Shown piece after piece: positions 55,054 through 62,851 of a stretch of 64,000 nucleotides of DNA. The position numbers and the translations under genes are program-made. The stretch covers positions 62,001 to 126,000 of the forward strand of contig NZ_JAUOSB010000001.1 of the NCBI RefSeq assembly GCF_030548295.1, read 5' to 3'. The notes below the pieces were generated by a model. It was not told the DNA's origin and searched no databases. It was given only the letters and a program-made list of their open reading frames with translations. Position 1 is the first letter of the stretch. Each line of letters begins with the position of its first letter. The DNA comes from Wenyingzhuangia sp. 2_MG-2023. Lineage in GTDB: Bacteria > Bacteroidota > Bacteroidia > Flavobacteriales > Flavobacteriaceae.

Positions 55054-55087
55054 AAAATGCATTAACAAATTAATGTTAATGCATTTT
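55054..55087. terminator. Terminator, GCATTAACA family
   Basis: AAAATGCATTAACA and TGTTAATGCATTTT are exact inverted copies around AATTAA. It lies after the small secreted protein on the minus strand. Confidence 0.8.
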
Positions 55088-55117
55088 ATAACATTTCGAT
55101 TACTTCAATATGGTAAT

Positions 55118-55465
55118 TTATTTATTTTTCTTCTTTTTACCAGCATTCATTATTTCAGTTGCTCTCTCTTTACCAAAAGCATCATTTAATTTTTTTATTA
55201 AATTATTCTTGTTTGCTTTTACTTCGGTTTTGTATTTAGCAGGATCACTTTTTTTTAAGGCTCTTAAATCTAAATGCTTACTTATATAGGCTTTATTAAA
55301 TTCAATAAATGTTTCTTTTTCAGACTCGGATAGTTCAATGCTTTTTTCTATTAGTTCAATTTTGTTATTTGTTATTTTTATAGCACGTTTTTCATTTTTA
55401 GACTGTGCCATAGTAGATACACTAATTAATAACCCTAATACGACTGTTAATAAAATTTTTTTCAT
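55118..55465 (-). CDS. Small secreted protein of unknown function, 115 residues
   Basis: A signal peptide (MKKILLTVVLGLLISVSTMA, cleaved near Gln21) is followed by about 90 charged, helix-forming residues. The pattern has ELSESEKETFIEF and DAFGKERATEIMNAG and ends in GKKKKNK. I recognise no domain; the helical, charged body may form a coiled coil or bind an anionic polymer. It has a truncated relative at 35886-36122 and a degenerate one at 52658-52880, so the family has multiplied in this region. The upstream region has one TGCTTTATT half-site (55546-55554) but no clean partner at 21 bp. Confidence 0.65.
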   Translation of the reverse strand: MKKILLTVVLGLLISVSTMAQSKNEKRAIKITNNKIELIEKSIELSESEKETFIEFNKAYISKHLDLRALKKSDPAKYKTEVKANKNNLIKKLNDAFGKERATEIMNAGKKKKNK

Positions 55466-55807
55466 TTTTCTGTTTTTAAATTATTATTGAGTTACGAAAT
55501 AACAACGTTTTAGTGTTATTCATTGTCGGTAATCGTTTGAATCTTTGCTTTATTCTAGCATTTGGTCAATTTATTGCAATTTTTATTTTTAAAACCTCTT
55601 TTACCAGCTTTGGATATAGAATTAAACAATCATGTGTTTTCATATGTTCATTTGCTATTAAAGAGTTTATCTAATAATATGATTGCTGGGAGTTCTAATT
55701 AAAAAACATCAATAACAGTAATCTAATTAAAAATATTGAATAAAGGTTGTTTACCTAAACCAATCATAATACCCTTAGAGATTAGAATATAACACTATTC
55801 ACAAAAG
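55466..55807. other. Spacer upstream of the small secreted protein, no gene seen
   Basis: About 340 bases without coding potential. A TGCTTTATT half-site of the operator type lies at 55546-55554; the position 21 bp to its left is degenerate (TGTCGGTAAT nearby). Confidence 0.35.
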
Positions 55808-55842
55808 TCAAAAGGCAGCAATTTAAAATTGCTGCCTTTTGA
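55808..55842. terminator. Terminator with 17-bp perfect arms
   Basis: TCAAAAGGCAGCAATTT and AAATTGCTGCCTTTTGA flank a single central A. It ends the leftward T9SS gene, 43 bp past its stop. Confidence 0.9.
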
Positions 55843-55884
55843 TTATCAGTTATTAAGATTATAACGTTGCCTATAAAAAAATAT

Positions 55885-57240
55885 TTATTTTTTTACAATC
55901 TTTAACGTTTTAGAGCTTGATGGTGTCTTAACATTTACAAGATAAATTCCTGTTGCTAAATCACTAATATCATAATTATCTTTTGCATCAAATGTTTTTA
56001 ATAAACGACCTGTAATATTATATATTTTTACGTTTTCAATAGCTGTATTAGCATTTAATTGAAAAGTATTGGTTACAGGGTTAGGGTATGCTGTAATTGT
56101 TGTCTCTTGAGTAGTAAGATCATCTGTAGATAAAGTTTCAGCTGCTGGAGTCTGTACCGCATCTATATAAAAAACGGCACCATTTGAAGCCTCACTACTA
56201 TCACCTTGATTTACTAGAAATACAATTTCATCGTATAAATTATTAGGAACCCCTGAATCTGTTGGAGTTTCTGCTGATAAATCTATACTAACTTCATTCC
56301 ATGTATTGTATACAAGATCAGTTCTTGAAGTTACAATTTGACCATCACCTGAACTGTTAGCTCTAACACGAATTTGCACATTAGGATCTGCTACATCTGG
56401 ATTACATTCTGGATAAATTCTAAATTTTAAATTACCAGTTGTATAGTCAAAAGAATAGTTACCTGTTATTTTAGCTCCTGTTGATGATCTGTCATCACCT
56501 CTTGTTATTTTTAAAACAGTAGGGCTGCTATTACCATTAGTTGTTGGTGTAGCTTGAGCTTCTTCTACTGTAGAAGCAATAAAATCGCTTGCAGTTCCAT
56601 TAAAAGCATCAGGACTATTATTGTACAACCATTGATTTCCTGAATCTAAATCAGCTGTATCATCAGCAAGAACTGCAGGTAAAGATGTATTTACTCGTGA
56701 CCCTTCAAAAGCATCAATATACATAGGCTCAACTACAGCTGCTTGTAATGAATGTATAATTAACATTCTGTTATACCCACCAGCATCTGTAATACTTGCA
56801 GTAGCACTGTTTTCTGCAACTACTTCATCAATTATTTGCCATGAACCTCCTGTATTGTTTATTGCTACTACTTGATTTCTAGCATCTGATCCGTTTCCTA
56901 AAACGTCATTAAATAATCGAACACGTAATCTTCCTGATCCAACACCATTAGCTCCATCATTTGCTGTGTAATATTTCATTTTAAAAGTATCACCAGGAAA
57001 AAGAGCTTCTGGCAATATAAATGTAACTGTTTTACCTGCTGAACTTGCTTCAATACTCGTTACGTTTGTATTCATATTGTTTACATCTGGAGCTGGGTTT
57101 GCGACAGAATTAACTGTTGTTACCCCGTTGTTTGTGTCTTCTACAAAAAACACACATTCATCAGCAGCATGATAAGTGCTTTGTGAAAATCCAAACAATG
57201 ATGTAAGGGCTAATGTTAAAGTAAGTAATCTTTTTTTCAT
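55885..57240 (-). CDS. Secreted T9SS-sorted protein with two carbohydrate-binding-like domains
   Basis: A 451-residue protein. A signal peptide (MKKRLLTLTLALTSLFGFS) is followed by two related beta-sandwich modules (about 20-180 and 195-365). Each has the pattern of a receiver strand with RLRVRLFND or NVQIRVRANS, then SWQIIDEVVAE or WNEVSIDLSAE, then YIDAFEG or FYIDAVQT. A T9SS type A domain (about 380-451) begins YPNPVTNTFQL and ends LKIVKK; its text is nearly that of the broken gene at 34188-35790. No catalytic domain is seen, so surface glycan binding is the likely role. Upstream lie a -7 box and a 21-bp direct repeat. Confidence 0.75.
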   Translation of the reverse strand: MKKRLLTLTLALTSLFGFSQSTYHAADECVFFVEDTNNGVTTVNSVANPAPDVNNMNTNVTSIEASSAGKTVTFILPEALFPGDTFKMKYYTANDGANGVGSGRLRVRLFNDVLGNGSDARNQVVAINNTGGSWQIIDEVVAENSATASITDAGGYNRMLIIHSLQAAVVEPMYIDAFEGSRVNTSLPAVLADDTADLDSGNQWLYNNSPDAFNGTASDFIASTVEEAQATPTTNGNSSPTVLKITRGDDRSSTGAKITGNYSFDYTTGNLKFRIYPECNPDVADPNVQIRVRANSSGDGQIVTSRTDLVYNTWNEVSIDLSAETPTDSGVPNNLYDEIVFLVNQGDSSEASNGAVFYIDAVQTPAAETLSTDDLTTQETTITAYPNPVTNTFQLNANTAIENVKIYNITGRLLKTFDAKDNYDISDLATGIYLVNVKTPSSSKTLKIVKK

Positions 57241-57270
57241 AATTTAAATATTTTTAGATTAATAATATAG

Positions 57271-57278
57271 CAAAATTA
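57271..57278 (-). promoter_or_regulatory. Bacteroidetes -7 box of the two-module T9SS gene
   Basis: TAATTTTG on the coding (minus) strand, matching TAnnTTTG, 30 nt before the ATG and exactly 22 nt from the nearer TGCTT half-site. Confidence 0.5.
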
Positions 57279-57300
57279 AAGGACAATAGTTGTTTAAAGT

Positions 57301-57330
57301 TGCTTAAATCGGTCAATACTTTGCTTTTTT
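57301..57330. promoter_or_regulatory. Direct-repeat operator, TGCTTAAAT and TGCTTTTTT 21 bp apart
   Basis: Half-sites at 57301-57309 and 57322-57330 on the plus strand share TGCTT and the 21-bp period with the sites at 761-791 and 33971-34000. The spacer shares the CAATA block with the 33971 site (GTCAATA in both). Confidence 0.5.
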
Positions 57331-57428
57331 CTGCTTCACGCCGTTTATAAATTTCCGTAATAAAGCTATTTGTCTTTTATCATTATCTTTACTCAAAAAA
57401 CTGTTTTGAGAATAATATTTAAGTGATT

Positions 57429-58068
57429 TTACTTTTTCACAAAACGAAAAACTTCTGTTTCATTGTTATTTAAATCAGCCTGTAATATATATTCCTTTAG
57501 TTAAAACTGAAACATCAATATTTTTATTCTCTTTATAACTTCCTACCAACTGCCCAAGTATATTGTAAACTTTTATAGATTTAGTGTCTAAATTTATATT
57601 CAATACCTCTTGTACTGGATTTGGAGACAGAAAACTACGAACTAAAATATCATAAGTTAATTCTTGTTGAGTTGCTTCAGAAAAATCTAACGTGTATTCC
57701 ACCCATTTTTGACCAACACTTACTATTGAACTAATACAAATATTAGGATTGGTTTAAGATGTAGAAAAAACTCCTAAAGCTTAATTATTCACTGTTAAAA
57801 AACCTGATATTGTCTGATTGTAATATCATGAATTCCCTGCAATAAGCTAACCCACTTCAAGATCTTCCATACTTACATTTCTAGAGAATCCATCAAAATA
57901 ATAAGTAGCTGTTGGATTTGCTTGAGTTCCTTGATTAAAGAAAAATTGGATATCATCATACTTTGCATTAAAATTTTCTGAAGCATCTCCTGAAACAACA
58001 CTAAAAATAAAAGTATATTCTTTCCACACACCTTCGTCTGCAGCATCAAAATTTACATTACTAATCAC
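57429..58068 (-). pseudogene. Broken T9SS-sorted binding protein
   Basis: Reading leftward, a beta-sandwich fragment (VWKEYTFIFSVVSGD, TYYFDGFSRNVSM) is followed by stops. A second fragment then reads YTLDFSE and LSPNPVQEVLNINLD up to GIYITG, and after a one-base shift ADLNNNETEVFRFVKK ends at a TAA (57429-57431). The final part is a T9SS type A domain. No signal peptide is left: the upstream end abuts a terminator hairpin. Confidence 0.75.
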
Positions 58069-58072
58069 AACA

Positions 58073-58105
58073 AAAAAGCACAGCTATAGTATAGCTGTGC
58101 TTTTT
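58073..58105. terminator. Terminator of the HTCS gene
   Basis: AAAAAGCACAGCTATA and TATAGCTGTGCTTTTT are exact arms around a central G; tracts on both sides. It begins 20 bp past the HTCS stop. Confidence 0.9.
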
Positions 58106-58124
58106 AGATTTAAAGAAAATTGTT

Positions 58125-61100
58125 TTAAGAATTATTTTTTAAATAAACAGAAGGAGATACACCATATAGTTTTTTGAAGGAAGTAGAAAAATATGAGTTA
58201 GACTCAATTCCTATTTGATACATTACTTCTGCAACGTTATATCCGTTATTCCCCTTTAACAATTCTGCTGCTCGTTGCAACCTAAAGTTTCGTAAATACA
58301 CATTAGGAACTTGCCCCGTTAATTGTTTCAACCTACGATAGAATTGAGAAGTACTCAAACCTATTTTACCAGCCAATTCCTCTACTCCAAAATTAGAATC
58401 AGATAAATTTTCTTCCATAGCCTTAATAACATCGTCTAAAAACTCTTTGTCTCTTATAGGTAGTTCAATTATTTTTTCATCTGGGATAGAACTATTTTTA
58501 GAAAAATGATCTATTTTTTTAAGATTGTTTTTGATTAATTTATCAATCCTTAATTCAAGTTCTTTTAAAGAAAAAGGTTTTTTTATATACTCATCTGCCC
58601 CTAGTTCTAATCCTGAGATGGTATCTTCAACCTCTCCCAAAGCTGTTAACAAAACTAACGGAATGTGACACGTATCAGAATCTTTTTTAATTTTTTCACA
58701 AAACTGAAAACCATCCATTTCGTGCATCATTACATCACTAATGATTAAATGAGGTTCTTTTTCTTTCACCTTTTTCAACCCTTCAACACCATTACTAGCA
58801 AGTATAATGTTGTATTTTACGGATAAAGATTCTAATAAAAAATGTTGAATATCTTCTTCGTCCTCTACAATTAGAACATTGTACTTTTCAGATGTATTCT
58901 CAATTTCATTACTAGAAATTGACTCTGTTTTTGGTTTTATTAAAGGCACCCAATCTTTGATAAAAGACCTTCCTTCTTTAGTTACTTCATCTACATTGTA
59001 GTCATTTAACTTTTTTGAAGGCAATACTACTGAAAAACGTGTTTCTATTCCCGGTTTGCTTTTAGCTGAAATCTTACCTCCTAGCAATTCTATCAATGAT
59101 TTACAAAAAGCCAACCCAATACCACCTCCACTAATATTGTCTCCTTTTTTCCCTAACTGATAAAAGCGTTCAAAAATATTGTTTATTTTTTCTTTAGGAA
59201 TTCCTTTTCCTGTATCAACAACATCTATATGAATTATTTTTTCATCACCTATATTATTGATAAAAGTTTCAATACTGATACTTCCTTTTACATCTGTATT
59301 TTTAAAAGAATTAGAAAGTAAATTAAATAAAATACGTTCTGTTTTTTCTATATCAATTATAATTTCTTCGTTAGGAGAATTTACTTTGTAGAAGAAATTG
59401 ATGTTTTTTTCTATTGCATAATCTTCAAAAGCTTCTGTAATAGAGTAGATAAATTCACTCAATGTAGTTTGGGTAAGATTCAGGTTAACATACCCTTGTT
59501 CTGCTTGTCTAAACGTTATTAACTGATCTACCAAACTTAACAACCTCTTTGTATTCTTTTGAATAATTGCTAAATATTTGGCATTATTAGGATCGTTATT
59601 TTGTTCTATAACTCTATCTAACGGACCTGATATAAGAGAAAGTGGAGTTCTAAACTCATGAGAAATATTGGTAAAAAAACGAAACTTGTTTTGATTTACC
59701 ATATCCATTCTTTCTTTATCTAATTGCTCGTATTTTAAATTTTGTTTTAGCTTTTCTAATCTAATAAAATACGTAAATACTCCATAAATAGAAACCAAAA
59801 CAATAATTCCAAAAAGCAAGAAACTCCACCATGTTTTGTACCAAGAAGGCAAAACATCTATCTTTAAACTTGTTGCTTTTTCACTCCAGACACCATCATT
59901 ATTAGCTCCTTTTATTTTAAGCTCATAACTTCCTGGAGATAAGTTTGTATAGGTTATGGTTGTTTTACCTGTATTTTCTTCAATCCAATCATTGTTAAAG
60001 CCAACCAATTTATATGCTAATTTATTTTTAGTTGGTATAGCACTATGATCTACAAAAACATCTAAGGCAATAATCTGATCATTTTCATGAATACGAATTT
60101 CTTTTGTTTCAGATATTGATTTTGAAAGAATTGAATTAGATGGATTTGATTTATCCGCATTAATTGCTACTTTTTTATTTTTTACTTTTAACCCCGTAAT
60201 TACTACCCTAGGTTGTTTTGTGTTTAGTTTGATCTTTTTGGGGTTAAAAACAGTTAAGCCATTCAAACCTCCAAAATAAAAATAACCTGACTTGCCTTTA
60301 AAATAAGACGATTGTCTAAAGTTATTATTTGTCAAACCATCTCTAACATCAAAAAAATTGAGTTCTTCGGTATCAATATTAAATTTACAAATTCCAGTAT
60401 CAGTACTTATCCATAAATTATGTTCATCATCTTGTAAAATTCCATAAATAGCATTGTCTTTTAGCAAGTTGTTTTTATTATACGATTTGCTCTCTACAAT
60501 CTCATCATTCTCATCAATTTTCATTTTATTCAAACCATTCCCAAAGGTACCTTCCCACAAATTGCCTTGAGCATCTTCTTTTAAAGTAAAAACCTTATTG
60601 TGATTTATTCCAGAAGGCATATGTCCTATGTAACTTTTTTTTATGGCCAGTTCATTGTTATCATAACTTAATTGCAACAATCCTTTATCTGTTCCTAACC
60701 ATAATTTTTTCTTACTGTCTAACAAAACTTTATACGCTCTGTTGTTTCCGAGTTTTAAAAAACTTTCAACCTCTAAAACTTGTTGTTTTTCTTTTAAAAT
60801 TTTCTGCCAAGGATTGGTCACCAACGTAAAATCATTTCCACCAAACACCATAGTGTCCTTGTTAATTTGGTAAATTCCAAAACAAATACCTAGCGTCAAA
60901 ATATTGTTGTTGTTTTTTAACTGTATTTTTTGAAATGTGTCCGTTTTAGGGTTGTAAAACAGAATAGAACGATCTGTTCCTAACCAAATATATCCTTTTT
61001 CATCTTCATAAATAGACCTAACAACTTCTTTAGATGTTATTGGCAACTTCGCTTTTAAACTTTCAAACTCTATATTTTCTAATGTTGAGTCTGTAATTGT

Positions 61101-62267
61101 TTTTCTACTTCTACAAATAGAATTATTATAAGTTGCTACCCACAAATAACCTCTACTATCTTCTAAAATTGATGTTGTTAAATTTCCAGAAAGAGTATGT
61201 TTTATATAGGGGTTACTCTGATAGGAATAAAAAGGTTTTTGTGATACATTCAACTTATTCAACCCTCCTTGTCCTGTCCCAATCCACAAAACTCCATACT
61301 TATCTTCATAAATATTGTTGACAATCTGGCTACTAATTCCCTTTTTATTATCTACGCTGTACTCAAAAGACTTAAACTCCTCCGTATCAAACTCATAACA
61401 CCACAATCCGTTCCCTCTAGTTCCTATCCAAACATTACCATTTTTATCTTCGTATATGTAATTAATGAATAACGGATACTTGTTTTCAATAGCAAAAGAA
61501 TCTTTACTAAAATCTTTTAAAACATAGAGTTCTTTTTCATCAAGGCTCATTTTAAACAAGCCTAGTGAGCTTCCAACCCACAACACATTACCAATCAACT
61601 TGATTGATGAAATATGTCTCTGAGAATTTTTATAGAAATAAACATTACGTATTTTTATTTCTGCTAGTTGGTTGCTGTTTTCTATACTTAAATTCACCAA
61701 ACCTTTTTGGGTCCCTAAAACAATCGAATTTTCACTAAAAACAAAACTATTAATATTTAGAATTTCAGGATATTTTTCTAATAAATTATCTGACAATTCA
61801 AAGGTTCCTTTGTATTTATCAACCAACTTGCACACGTATAATTTATTTTCTCCAGTAATCCAAACATTCCCTTTTTCATCAGAAACAATATCACTTATTT
61901 TTAAGTTGCCATCTAAAGGAAGCTTGTATTTTTTATCTAGAGAAAGAACGTTTACCACAACACCTTCTTGGGTACCTATCCACAACTGGTTGTTTTTATC
62001 ATTATACAACTTAGTTATATGTGTGTTAAAATCGATCCTTACATTTTCAAAATCATACCCATCATATTTGATCAATCCGTTTGCTGTACCAATCCATAAA
62101 AAGCCATAAGCATCCTGTTCTATTGTATTTACCGTATTCTGATTGAACCCTTCTAGATTAGAAAACTTTTCTATTCTTTGGGCATAAGAAGTATATATAT
62201 TAAAAAACAAAATCATACTTAACTGAATAATAAGTATGATTTTATAGGAGTTTGTATTCTTAAGCAT
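58125..62267 (-). CDS. Hybrid two-component system sensor/regulator (HTCS)
   Basis: A 1380-residue one-protein signalling system. In order it has a signal peptide (about 1-29) and two regulator-type beta-propellers built of repeats such as DAYGFLWIGTANGL and DKYGVLWIGTGQGG. A Y_Y_Y domain (SPGSYELKIKGAN, about 740-795) precedes a membrane helix (about 813-833). The histidine kinase has His870 in ISHEFRTPLS, and the ATPase has NLLSNSFKNT, DTGKGIP and GGGIGLAF. The receiver has Asp1178 in IISDVMM, and an AraC-type HTH lies at about 1290-1378. HTCS proteins bind an oligosaccharide in the periplasm and activate the matching utilisation genes. Here the likely target is the 21-bp direct repeat before GH29 and the T9SS genes (inference). 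All phosphotransfer residues are present. Confidence 0.95.
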   Translation of the reverse strand: MLKNTNSYKIILIIQLSMILFFNIYTSYAQRIEKFSNLEGFNQNTVNTIEQDAYGFLWIGTANGLIKYDGYDFENVRIDFNTHITKLYNDKNNQLWIGTQEGVVVNVLSLDKKYKLPLDGNLKISDIVSDEKGNVWITGENKLYVCKLVDKYKGTFELSDNLLEKYPEILNINSFVFSENSIVLGTQKGLVNLSIENSNQLAEIKIRNVYFYKNSQRHISSIKLIGNVLWVGSSLGLFKMSLDEKELYVLKDFSKDSFAIENKYPLFINYIYEDKNGNVWIGTRGNGLWCYEFDTEEFKSFEYSVDNKKGISSQIVNNIYEDKYGVLWIGTGQGGLNKLNVSQKPFYSYQSNPYIKHTLSGNLTTSILEDSRGYLWVATYNNSICRSRKTITDSTLENIEFESLKAKLPITSKEVVRSIYEDEKGYIWLGTDRSILFYNPKTDTFQKIQLKNNNNILTLGICFGIYQINKDTMVFGGNDFTLVTNPWQKILKEKQQVLEVESFLKLGNNRAYKVLLDSKKKLWLGTDKGLLQLSYDNNELAIKKSYIGHMPSGINHNKVFTLKEDAQGNLWEGTFGNGLNKMKIDENDEIVESKSYNKNNLLKDNAIYGILQDDEHNLWISTDTGICKFNIDTEELNFFDVRDGLTNNNFRQSSYFKGKSGYFYFGGLNGLTVFNPKKIKLNTKQPRVVITGLKVKNKKVAINADKSNPSNSILSKSISETKEIRIHENDQIIALDVFVDHSAIPTKNKLAYKLVGFNNDWIEENTGKTTITYTNLSPGSYELKIKGANNDGVWSEKATSLKIDVLPSWYKTWWSFLLFGIIVLVSIYGVFTYFIRLEKLKQNLKYEQLDKERMDMVNQNKFRFFTNISHEFRTPLSLISGPLDRVIEQNNDPNNAKYLAIIQKNTKRLLSLVDQLITFRQAEQGYVNLNLTQTTLSEFIYSITEAFEDYAIEKNINFFYKVNSPNEEIIIDIEKTERILFNLLSNSFKNTDVKGSISIETFINNIGDEKIIHIDVVDTGKGIPKEKINNIFERFYQLGKKGDNISGGGIGLAFCKSLIELLGGKISAKSKPGIETRFSVVLPSKKLNDYNVDEVTKEGRSFIKDWVPLIKPKTESISSNEIENTSEKYNVLIVEDEEDIQHFLLESLSVKYNIILASNGVEGLKKVKEKEPHLIISDVMMHEMDGFQFCEKIKKDSDTCHIPLVLLTALGEVEDTISGLELGADEYIKKPFSLKELELRIDKLIKNNLKKIDHFSKNSSIPDEKIIELPIRDKEFLDDVIKAMEENLSDSNFGVEELAGKIGLSTSQFYRRLKQLTGQVPNVYLRNFRLQRAAELLKGNNGYNVAEVMYQIGIESNSYFSTSFKKLYGVSPSVYLKNNS

Positions 62268-62270
62268 TTA

Positions 62271-62284
62271 TTATAACGTTATAA
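62271..62284. promoter_or_regulatory. Perfect 14-bp palindrome at the HTCS start
   Basis: TTATAACGTTATAA lies 3 bp before the HTCS ATG, in the ribosome-binding region. A further inverted repeat (TTACAT...ATGTAA, about 62293-62312) and a TATTTTTG box on the minus strand (about 62327-62334) lie upstream. An autoregulatory or translational role is possible but unproven. Confidence 0.35.
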
Positions 62285-62567
62285 AGGTGAAGATTACATA
62301 TTTAAATGTAACTTTATATAAGTTCAACAAAAATAACTTCTATATTTTATCTTTAATATGTTTTTTGAAGATTTTATTTAATATTTTCAATATTCATCAA
62401 CAAATTATTCTAATTTCTCAAACATCTCTTTGTTTACATAAAAAAAGAGCATTATTTGTTAGTGCTTGTAAAATTTACAGTTATCATTTGAACAAAGTTT
62501 TTTAGATTATTTTTCTATTAATAAATTCTCTACTATTGATTTTTGTACTTTGTTTCTAATTGCCACA
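62285..62567. other. HTCS upstream region, no gene seen
   Basis: Stop-dense A+T-rich sequence. A 72-codon plus-strand frame is hydrophobic low-complexity sequence without a ribosome site and is not called. Confidence 0.4.
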
Positions 62568-62611
62568 AACAACCTTTTTGCTAGGTTGTTAGACTTAGCT
62601 AAAAGGTTGTT
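62568..62611. terminator. Terminator of the kinase / reductase-remnant unit
   Basis: AACAACCTTTTTGCTAGG pairs with CTTAGCTAAAAGGTTGTT with two mismatches, loop of 8 nt, 46 bp past the end of the reductase remnant. Confidence 0.6.
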
Positions 62612-62656
62612 CTTCTTGTGTTCTTACTAAAATTTATAAATCTACTCTTAAAAAGA

Positions 62657-62815
62657 TTACATAGCTAATTTGTAAATAGCAATACATTCTAATGTTACTT
62701 CTCTAGAGTTACCATACCAACATCAGATGGTGCTTTTTAAACATTTCCTCAAAATCACCTTCTTTAGCATCTAATTTTCTTAGACCAGAAGGAATTTCAA
62801 TAGCTTTTAATAATA
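62657..62815 (-). pseudogene. C-terminal remnant of an iron-dependent lactaldehyde reductase (FucO-like)
   Basis: Reading leftward, LLKAIEIPSGLRKLDAKE and GDFEEMFKKAPSDVGMVT appear across one shift, then NSREVTLECIAIYKLAM and TAA (62657-62659) after another. This is the C-terminal pattern of group III iron alcohol dehydrogenases (IPxGLxxLGVKEEDF, ending in E-x-I-x-x-IYKxAM). Lactaldehyde is the common product of L-fucose and L-rhamnose breakdown, so the remnant fits the adjoining sugar kinase. Nothing of the N-terminal NAD or iron sites is left here. Confidence 0.6.
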
Positions 62816-62851
62816 CGCTATGATAACTTATAAATCTCCTTAGGAGATTAT

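Noticed and set aside
62287-62505. A 72-codon plus-strand frame upstream of the HTCS
   Set aside because: No ribosome site, hydrophobic low-complexity translation typical of A+T-rich spacer.
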